NCBI GenBank assembly: GCA_016839385.1 | Contig: JAEOUK010000307.1 | Location: forward strand, 1 to 6,102 | From: Promethearchaeota archaeon | Lineage (GTDB): Archaea > Asgardarchaeota > Lokiarchaeia > Sigynarchaeales > MK-D1 | Reading direction: 5' to 3' | DNA: 6,102 nucleotides | Part shown: piece after piece, positions 1-4,789 of the stretch | Numbering within the stretch: position 1 is the first letter of the stretch | Layout of the letters: every line of letters begins with the position of its first letter | The notes under the pieces: generated by a model | What the model was told of the DNA's origin: nothing | Seen by the model: the letters and a program-made list of their open reading frames with translations, nothing else | The model's database searches: none | Position numbers and translations under genes: made by a program

Positions 1-1195
1 TTCCACCATTTGGAATATCTTGCCAAACAATAATTCCAAGCTTATCACAATAATGATACCAACGAGCTGGTTCGGTTTTAATATGCTTCCGTATCATGTT
101 AAAGCCAAATTTTTTTGTCATTTCGACATCCCATAATAATGCTGCATCCGTAGGGGCTGTATATAATCCATCAGGCCAGAACCCTTGATCTAAAAGACCT
201 ATCATAAAATAAGGATTATTATTTAGAAAAAATTGAGGTATCCCGCAAGGACCATTTTCCAATGAGAATTTTCGCATTGCAAAATAGGTATCAACCAGAT
301 CGAGAGGTTTTCCATCAGATGAAAGAGCTAACTTCATATCATATAATTCGGGAGATTCTGGACTCCACAGTTTTGGTTTATTAATTGCTAATGTAATTGA
401 TTCACCTCTTGGAGCTTCTTTAGAAGTAATTTCTTTTCCATCTTTAGTAATTTTTACAGATAGAACTGAATTTACTGAAGATTTTCCAATAATTCTTGAT
501 TCAATAGTCACTGTCGAATTATCTATATCAGGTATTATTTTGAAAGAGTCGATATAGGTGTCAGATACATTTTCCAGCCATACAGTTTGCCAAATCCCCG
601 ATGTTGGAGTATAAAATACAGTTTTTGGTTTTAATGTTTGTTTTCCATACGGTTGTCTGCCTTTATCGGTGGGATCATAGACCTTTACAACTATTTCATT
701 TTCTCCTAAAAAGCTTACAAATTCTGAGATATCGAATGTAAAAGAAGAATATCCCCCTTTGTGAGATCCCAATTCATATCCATTTAACCAAACTGAGCAT
801 TCCCAATCTACAGCACCAAAATGCAATAAAACTCGTTTTTTATTCCAATTATTTGGAATTTTAAACTCTTTTCTATACCATAATCTATTCTTAGGCAATA
901 AAGGTTTCATTACTCCTGAAAGAGAAGATTCCACTGGAAATGGGACTAAGATTTGACCTTGATACTTCTCGATGGTTTCCACTTTTGACGAAGTAATGGC
1001 ATATTCCCATAGACCATTAAGATTCATCCAATTCTGTCTAACCATCTGTGGTCGTGGATATTCGGGAAAAGTTTTGTTTGGATCTACATCATCAAACCAA
1101 GGAGTTTGCATCCTGCCTTTTTTCTTCGTCCAATTCGTTTCCAATAACATAGAATCACTTAATCTAGAATCATAATAAAAATTAGCACAATTCAT
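1..1195 (-). CDS. Glycoside hydrolase family 2 protein, N-terminal 398 residues (C-terminus off left edge)
   Basis: This is a beta-galactosidase/beta-glucuronidase-type GH2 enzyme, which hydrolyses beta-linked sugars. The frame is open without a stop from ATG at 1195 to the window edge. Visible domains in order: a jelly-roll sugar-binding domain (about residues 45-210), with EYPRPQMVRQNW, RLWYRKEF, HFGAVDWECSVWLNG, GGYSSFTFDIS and SGIWQTVWLE; an immunoglobulin-like sandwich (about 215-325), ending in LWSPESPELYDM; and the first strands of the TIM barrel (from about 330), with GFNMIRKHIKTEP (364-376) and LGIIVWQDIPNG (386-397). These motifs are highly typical of GH2. The catalytic acid/base and nucleophile glutamates lie beyond the edge, so activity and substrate cannot be judged. 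There is no signal peptide at the N-terminus, which suggests a cytoplasmic enzyme acting on imported oligosaccharides. Met29 is an alternative start, but GGTGA upstream of 1195 favours the longer form. The gene is divergent from the KBL-like gene. Confidence 0.93.
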   Translation of the reverse strand, partial: MNCANFYYDSRLSDSMLLETNWTKKKGRMQTPWFDDVDPNKTFPEYPRPQMVRQNWMNLNGLWEYAITSSKVETIEKYQGQILVPFPVESSLSGVMKPLLPKNRLWYRKEFKIPNNWNKKRVLLHFGAVDWECSVWLNGYELGSHKGGYSSFTFDISEFVSFLGENEIVVKVYDPTDKGRQPYGKQTLKPKTVFYTPTSGIWQTVWLENVSDTYIDSFKIIPDIDNSTVTIESRIIGKSSVNSVLSVKITKDGKEITSKEAPRGESITLAINKPKLWSPESPELYDMKLALSSDGKPLDLVDTYFAMRKFSLENGPCGIPQFFLNNNPYFMIGLLDQGFWPDGLYTAPTDAALLWDVEMTKKFGFNMIRKHIKTEPARWYHYCDKLGIIVWQDIPNGG

Positions 1196-1246
1196 ACTCT
1201 AATTCTCACCACAAATTTTATTTTCGATTTTGTTGAATAGTTAGCC
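1196..1246. promoter_or_regulatory. Compact divergent promoter region between GH2 and KBL-like genes
   Basis: Only 51 bp separate the two start codons, so both promoters must lie here or inside the neighbouring genes. The only strongly AT-rich box is 1213-1224 (AAATTTTATTTT on the plus strand). Its centre is about 27 bp before the ATG at 1247, which would fit a leaderless transcript of the KBL-like gene; no Shine-Dalgarno precedes that ATG. Read on the minus strand, the same box would place transcription at the GH2 start codon, which conflicts with the ribosome-binding site there. The GH2 promoter may therefore lie further back. Box assignment is by eye. Confidence 0.4.
1206..1210 (-). promoter_or_regulatory. 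Ribosome-binding site GGTGA for the GH2 gene
   Basis: On the minus strand GGTGA lies 10 nt upstream of the ATG at 1195, within the sequence TGTGGTGAGAATT. It matches the archaeal/bacterial anti-Shine-Dalgarno complement and supports 1195 over the internal Met29 as the start. Confidence 0.6.
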
Positions 1247-2434
1247 ATGAAACGCAATCCAACTAGTTTTCTTAAGGAAGAATATGACATTTTAGTTGAC
1301 TCAAATTTGGAATGGATCATCCGTCATCTTGAGACAGGATCAAAACCTCATGCCGTAGTGGATGGAAGGAAAGTTTTGATGCTAAATACTAACAATTACC
1401 TTGGACTCGCAACACATCCAAAAATTGTACAAGCTACAATTAATGCAGCTAAGAAATATGGTGCAGGAGCAGGTGCAGTTCCGGTTATTGCAGGTACTTT
1501 TGATTTAACTCGGGAATTTCAGGAAAAATTTGCTAAATATAAAGGGGTAGAATCTTCTCTTTTATGCCAAACGGGTTTTGCAGTTAATCAAGGTGTGATT
1601 CCGACTTTGATTAGTCAAGGGGATTTTGTGATCTCTGATGAACTAAACCATGGTTCGATTATTGATGGTGTTCGTTTGACAAAAGGAACTCGTGGAGTTT
1701 ACCCCCATAATGATGTAGGAGGTTTAGAAAAAGAATTAAATAAAGCAGATGAAGCAGGAGCTCGCCGAATTCTTGTAATAACAGATGGAGTATTTTCTAT
1801 GGATGGAGATATTGCTCCCATGCCTGAAATTGTTAAAGCTTGTGAACCTTATGGAGCTATGGTATATGTCGATGATTGCCATGGAGAAGGAGTATTAGGG
1901 GGTGGCCGTGGAATCGTTGCACATTTTGATTTACAGCATAAAGTACATGTTGAAGGAGGTTCTATGTCTAAAGGTTTTGGAGTATTTGGTGGAACTGTTG
2001 CTGGTTCTGAAGATTTGATTTCATTTGTAACTAATAAAAGCAGGTCGTATCTTTTAAGCACTGCACATCCCCCCGCTATGGTAGCTGCATGTATAGCTGC
2101 AGTAGAAGTTGCTGCAACTGAACCAGAACACAATAAGAGACTATGGGAGAATACTAATTATTTCAAAAAAGAAGTACAAGATTTAGGTTACAATACTGGA
2201 AAATCTGCTACTCCCATCATACCACTAATTGTTGGAGACCCAGGCAAAGCACAGAAACTTGCGGAAAGATTATTCGTTCAAGAAAACATTTTCGCCACTC
2301 CTATTGTGTATCCGATGGTAGCTCGAGAATTATCACGTATCAGAGTTCAGATGAATGCATTATTAACAAAAGAAGATTTAGATTATGCGATTTCTGCTCT
2401 GAAGAAAATCGGTAATGAATTGGAAATTATTTAA
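1247..2434 (+). CDS. kbl: PLP-dependent alpha-oxoamine synthase, probable glycine C-acetyltransferase (KBL)
   Basis: A complete 395-residue enzyme of the alpha-oxoamine synthase family (fold type I PLP). KBL reversibly cleaves 2-amino-3-ketobutyrate with CoA to glycine and acetyl-CoA in cytoplasmic threonine breakdown. Visible motifs: NNYLGLA (49-55); DELNHGSIIDG (131-141), whose His135 should stack on the cofactor; TDGVFSMDGD (179-188); VDDCHGEG (208-215), with Asp209 and His212 facing the PLP ring; SMSKGFG (239-245), with Lys242 as the expected Schiff-base lysine; and SRIRVQMNA (363-371), with the substrate-carboxylate arginine. The length matches KBL and 8-amino-7-oxononanoate synthase (BioF). 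The DGVFSMDGD and RIRVQMNA blocks read closest to KBL, but BioF or another acyl donor cannot be excluded. No threonine dehydrogenase or biotin gene is adjacent. Two usually conserved positions differ: Pro79 replaces the Arg of the VR.I.GT motif, and Thr88 replaces the His of the DLHRELE-like motif. The ATG has no Shine-Dalgarno and may be leaderless. Confidence 0.88.
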   Translation: MKRNPTSFLKEEYDILVDSNLEWIIRHLETGSKPHAVVDGRKVLMLNTNNYLGLATHPKIVQATINAAKKYGAGAGAVPVIAGTFDLTREFQEKFAKYKGVESSLLCQTGFAVNQGVIPTLISQGDFVISDELNHGSIIDGVRLTKGTRGVYPHNDVGGLEKELNKADEAGARRILVITDGVFSMDGDIAPMPEIVKACEPYGAMVYVDDCHGEGVLGGGRGIVAHFDLQHKVHVEGGSMSKGFGVFGGTVAGSEDLISFVTNKSRSYLLSTAHPPAMVAACIAAVEVAATEPEHNKRLWENTNYFKKEVQDLGYNTGKSATPIIPLIVGDPGKAQKLAERLFVQENIFATPIVYPMVARELSRIRVQMNALLTKEDLDYAISALKKIGNELEII

Positions 2435-2441
2435 AATCTCA

Positions 2442-2449
2442 TTTTTTTT
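2442..2449 (+). terminator. T8 tract after the KBL-like gene
   Basis: A run of eight T begins 8 nt after the TAA at 2434, with no obvious hairpin before it. This matches the oligo-T intrinsic terminators of archaea. It suggests that the following membrane gene is transcribed separately. Confidence 0.5.
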
Positions 2450-2451
2450 AT

Positions 2452-2468
2452 GACCAAATTAAAATATT
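2452..2468 (+). promoter_or_regulatory. Possible TATA-box promoter for the three-TM protein gene
   Basis: The segment contains TTAAAATATT (2459-2468), preceded by ACCAAA, which could serve as a TFB recognition element. A start site about 26 bp downstream of the box centre, near 2489, would leave a leader of about 19 nt holding the ribosome-binding site. Position and composition are suggestive only. Confidence 0.35.
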
Positions 2469-2496
2469 GCCATCAATTTTGTAAATCACTCAAATA

Positions 2497-2503
2497 GGTT
2501 GAT
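2497..2503 (+). promoter_or_regulatory. Ribosome-binding site GGTTGAT choosing ATG 2508
   Basis: GGTTGAT resembles the archaeal GGTGAT consensus with one extra T and ends 4 nt before ATG 2508. A TTG codon at 2499-2501 lies in the same frame but falls inside this site, so it cannot be the start served by it. Confidence 0.5.
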
Positions 2504-2507
2504 AATC

Positions 2508-2912
2508 ATGAAACAGATGACCCATAGAATTTTTTTTACGATAGTATTCAGTGTTGGAGGAATTCTGTTCCTTACTGCGTTCCTTTTCCAATTTCAGCTT
2601 ATTAATTTTATTCCTGAAACAGAAAAATTTGTTAGATGGGCAGCTCCAATTGGGTTAGGTTTAGTTTTAATTGGGGCAACTGGAATGTATATAACTAGTA
2701 AACGTCATCAAATGAAAAAATTAAAGGAACAAGAATTAATAGAAGAAGAAGAAGAAAGTGCAGAAATAAGTCATGAAGGAAAACGTTTTCAAGATTATAT
2801 TACTTCTCCTGAGGAAGGAACCACTGTTTATACTCTTTTCCTTGCAGGTGTTGTCATTATAGTTTGGGGTATCTTTATGCTCTTTCAATGGATTCGGGCA
2901 CTTTTTCAATAA
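2508..2912 (+). CDS. Small unrecognised membrane protein with three TM segments
   Basis: A 134-residue protein whose family I do not recognise. Starting at ATG 2508, it shows hydrophobic segments at about residues 8-28 (FFTIVFSVGGILFLTAF), 44-63 (WAAPIGLGLVLIGATGMY) and 106-128 (VYTLFLAGVVIIVWGIFML). Between the second and third lies a strongly charged stretch (64-105): first basic (KRHQMKKLK), then acidic (ELIEEEEESAE), probably a short cytoplasmic helix or coiled coil. The positive-inside rule puts the N-terminus and this charged loop in the cytoplasm. There are no cysteines, catalytic motifs or signal-peptide cleavage site. An in-frame TTG at 2499 would add three residues but overlaps the ribosome-binding site. 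The gene has its own possible promoter and is followed by T-tracts, so it may be monocistronic. It precedes another membrane-anchored unknown protein by 175 bp; a shared function is only a guess. Confidence 0.75.
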   Translation: MKQMTHRIFFTIVFSVGGILFLTAFLFQFQLINFIPETEKFVRWAAPIGLGLVLIGATGMYITSKRHQMKKLKEQELIEEEEESAEISHEGKRFQDYITSPEEGTTVYTLFLAGVVIIVWGIFMLFQWIRALFQ

Positions 2913-2923
2913 TATTACATAAG

Positions 2924-2947
2924 TTTTTCAAAATTTACTAATTTTTT
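2924..2947 (+). terminator. T-tracts downstream of the three-TM gene
   Basis: T5 (2924-2928) and T6 (2942-2947) follow the TAA at 2912 in AT-rich sequence without a clear stem-loop, as in archaeal oligo-T termination. The rest of the gap up to 3087 shows only AT-rich promoter-like sequence, a further T5 at 2974-2978 and no coding or RNA feature that I can support. Confidence 0.4.
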
Positions 2948-3039
2948 GTGTTCAGCTACCTATCATTCTTGTATTTTTCTGAGAATAACGATTACGGGAA
3001 GAATTCACATACTTAAACAATGATACTAAAATCCTTTTT

Positions 3040-3069
3040 GAAAAACATTAATTAGTGCCTAATATTTAG
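3040..3069 (+). promoter_or_regulatory. Possible promoter for the membrane-hairpin zinc-ribbon gene
   Basis: Two TATA-like boxes lie here: ATTAATTA (3046-3053), preceded by GAAAAAC as a possible TFB element, and TAATATTTA (3060-3068). The first would place transcription near 3075, giving a short leader that includes the GGTGA at 3077. The second would give a leaderless transcript beginning near 3088. The choice cannot be made from sequence alone. Confidence 0.3.
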
Positions 3070-3076
3070 CAAGCAT

Positions 3077-3081
3077 GGTGA
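3077..3081 (+). promoter_or_regulatory. Ribosome-binding site GGTGA ahead of a non-canonical ATT start
   Basis: GGTGA sits 6 nt before ATT 3088 (spacer ATACAG), an ideal spacing. It overlaps an ATG at 3075 and a GTG at 3078, but their frame closes at a TAA (3093-3095) after only six codons. No comparable site precedes the first TTG of the long frame at 3208. This site therefore argues that translation begins near 3088. Confidence 0.5.
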
Positions 3082-3087
3082 ATACAG

Positions 3088-4758
3088 ATTTTTAAAAAAT
3101 TAAGAGACCGTTTTCGAAAGGAAAAACCAGAAGAGGAAGAAGCTGATTCGAAGGAGATTCCTAGAACTGGTTCTGGTACACAAATCAGTTCCAGAATCCG
3201 AAGTTATTTGGAAAAGGAGTTATTAACCGTAAGATTCCTCGATTGGATTTCGGAAGAGAGTTTTGATTTTATATTTCAACAAAAAATTTATGACAATTAT
3301 ATTTCGAGTCATACAGAAAAATTCCTCGATGTTGAAAGCGCTAATGCAATGGAAAAAGAACGTATTTCTAAATTACGATCAGAATATGAAAGATTAGAAA
3401 TTCGAGAGGCAGCATTCACAATTAAAGAAAAATCTGAGGAAGTTGCAAAACGAAATAAAATTAAAGCCCCATATTTGAAACGGTTCAATCGTATAAATAT
3501 GATAATTATGGGAGCATTAATTGGCACCATATTCATCTTCTATATCCCTGTTCTTCGTCAATATCAAATGTATTCATTCTTGTTAATTTTACCCGTTTGT
3601 TTCGTTCCAAATTTCATCAAGAAGAAAATGCAACAAAAATGGAATGAATTCAAATATATGCATCGCGAAGAGTTACAAGAGGAAATATATGAAGAGATTA
3701 GCAGAATTAAAATCTTCATTCAGACATTACTAGATGATGCGAGAGAATATATGCTTCAAGAAAGATTTCCCTTGCAAACACTGCAATTTCCTTTGATGTC
3801 TAGTGATTACTTGAATTTAGTCTTAGTTGAAGAGAAAATACAGCAAGAACAAATACAATATGTCTTCATGTTTGAATATCCTGAGGACATTGATCCTTTT
3901 GAAGTCCCAACTTCTATCAGACCAGGAGGAGTTGGAGTTTCAACTGCGATTTCTAATATGGATTTGGGAGACTCTGAGGATTCTACAAATGATAAATTTA
4001 TAATTATCAAAAATCCGAAGTATAAGGATGATGGTTCACTTATTACAGGCAATCTGGATTATGTACAATTAATCTATAAACCGATTGCAGAATCTTTGTT
4101 AGAAAATTCATCTTTCGAACGAATTGATAATCCGGAATCAGTTATTCAAAACTTAGAGGACTTTGATGAGATCAAATGCAGCTGTGGAGAACCAATCATA
4201 GTTGGAGAAATACAGAAAGTTACTCCAAATACTCATCGAGATTTCAAATTCTATCTCATGATTGGAGAAAAATGCAAAAAATGCAGTGTTAATCCATTCA
4301 TATTAGCGATTTTGCCAGATATGGATGTACCTGAAGATTTAGTTGATATATTCATCGATCCGATTTTTAATGAGGCTGGTCATGAAGAAATTGAAGATAT
4401 AATCATGGTATTACGTGATGTTGTATATAATGAAGAAAAACAACTAATATTAGGCGATTATACACCAGTTGAACTCAAAGATACTACCAAACTGGATGAA
4501 ATTCTTAACGATGCATCTCAGAAAGAGTTAAAAGATCCAAAAAAGAGATTTCCTGATATTGATGAGTGGCAATTTCCCAAAGCTTGTGAACACGAGTCCA
4601 ATGTTGAAAAAGTCTGGTTAATGACAGCAAAAGACTTAAACAAATTCAAGCTTTACCTTTTCGTTGGTAATGAATGTAAAAAATGCAATATTCGAAATTT
4701 CTTAGTCATAGCAGCTCCTGATCAAGAAATACCTGAAGAATTGAAATCGATTTTTTAA
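3088..4758 (+). CDS. Unrecognised membrane-hairpin protein with two C-terminal zinc-ribbon-like modules
   Basis: A protein of about 556 residues if it starts at ATT 3088; I do not recognise a named family. The first ATG/GTG/TTG in frame is TTG 3208 (516 residues), but it lacks a ribosome-binding site. The 40 codons before it read as protein (FKKLRDRFRKEKPEEEEAD), so the upstream start is preferred. Layout in the 556-residue numbering: a basic then acidic N-terminus (2-20); a charged, probably coiled-coil helix (about 85-125); a hydrophobic hairpin, 137-155 (MIIMGALIGTIFIFYIPV) and 161-177 (YSFLLILPVCFVPNF), joined by a five-residue turn; a second charged helix (178-225); a mixed alpha/beta middle part with PGGVGVSTA (279-287); then two copies of a Cys/His module. 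Module one has Cys364, Cys366, Cys396 and Cys399; module two has Cys500, His502, Cys530 and Cys533. Basic residues flank both sides of the hairpin, so both large parts should be cytoplasmic. Metal binding is inferred from the ligand spacing. Confidence 0.82.
   Translation: MFKKLRDRFRKEKPEEEEADSKEIPRTGSGTQISSRIRSYLEKELLTVRFLDWISEESFDFIFQQKIYDNYISSHTEKFLDVESANAMEKERISKLRSEYERLEIREAAFTIKEKSEEVAKRNKIKAPYLKRFNRINMIIMGALIGTIFIFYIPVLRQYQMYSFLLILPVCFVPNFIKKKMQQKWNEFKYMHREELQEEIYEEISRIKIFIQTLLDDAREYMLQERFPLQTLQFPLMSSDYLNLVLVEEKIQQEQIQYVFMFEYPEDIDPFEVPTSIRPGGVGVSTAISNMDLGDSEDSTNDKFIIIKNPKYKDDGSLITGNLDYVQLIYKPIAESLLENSSFERIDNPESVIQNLEDFDEIKCSCGEPIIVGEIQKVTPNTHRDFKFYLMIGEKCKKCSVNPFILAILPDMDVPEDLVDIFIDPIFNEAGHEEIEDIIMVLRDVVYNEEKQLILGDYTPVELKDTTKLDEILNDASQKELKDPKKRFPDIDEWQFPKACEHESNVEKVWLMTAKDLNKFKLYLFVGNECKKCNIRNFLVIAAPDQEIPEELKSIF
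4165..4353 (+). repeat. Zinc-ribbon-like module, copy 1 (protein-level repeat)
   Basis: This encodes residues 360-422 of the hairpin protein. The ligand pattern is CSC (364-366) followed by CKKC (396-399), then a tail with PD...PE.L..IF. The 37 residues from FKFYL to the end align without gaps to copy 2, with 17 identities counted by eye. Confidence 0.7.
4576..4755 (+). repeat. Zinc-ribbon-like module, copy 2 (protein-level repeat)
   Basis: This encodes residues 497-556, the very C-terminus. The ligand pattern is CEH (500-502) followed by CKKC (530-533), so a histidine replaces the second cysteine of copy 1. The tail PDQEIPEELKSIF matches the end of copy 1. The two copies are separated by a linker of about 74 mostly acidic residues. 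Confidence 0.7.
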
Positions 4759-4760
4759 AT

Positions 4761-4784
4761 TTTTTATTTTTATTTTTATTTTTA
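4761..4784 (+). terminator. Four TTTTTA repeats, probable terminator
   Basis: Directly after the TAA at 4758, TTTTTA occurs four times in perfect tandem. On the plus strand it gives four T5 runs, a strong archaeal-type oligo-T terminator for the hairpin-protein gene. On the minus strand it is A-rich and would not terminate the converging gene, whose stop codon is at 4790. Confidence 0.55.
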
Positions 4785-4789
4785 TAGAT

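Noticed and set aside
972..1175. Plus-strand open frame of 67 codons
   Set aside because: It lies wholly antisense to the GH2 gene, whose conserved motifs fix the minus-strand frame, and its translation resembles nothing.
1849..2133. Minus-strand open frame of 94 codons
   Set aside because: It is antisense to the PLP-binding core of the KBL-like gene; its Pro/Ser/Thr-rich translation is a shadow.
2449..2496. Possible 15-codon upstream peptide (ATG 2449 to TAG 2496) before the three-TM gene
   Set aside because: Its ATG overlaps the T8 terminator, it has no ribosome-binding site, and it would lie upstream of the proposed transcript start.
3075..3095. ATG 3075 as the start of a separate small peptide
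   Set aside because: It encodes only six codons before TAA. It matters only as part of the start or frameshift question of the following gene.
3309..3536. Minus-strand open frame of 75 codons
   Set aside because: Antisense to the coiled-coil and first membrane helix of the hairpin protein; no independent support.
3807..4052. Minus-strand open frame of 81 codons
   Set aside because: Antisense to the middle part of the hairpin protein; composition is that of a shadow frame.
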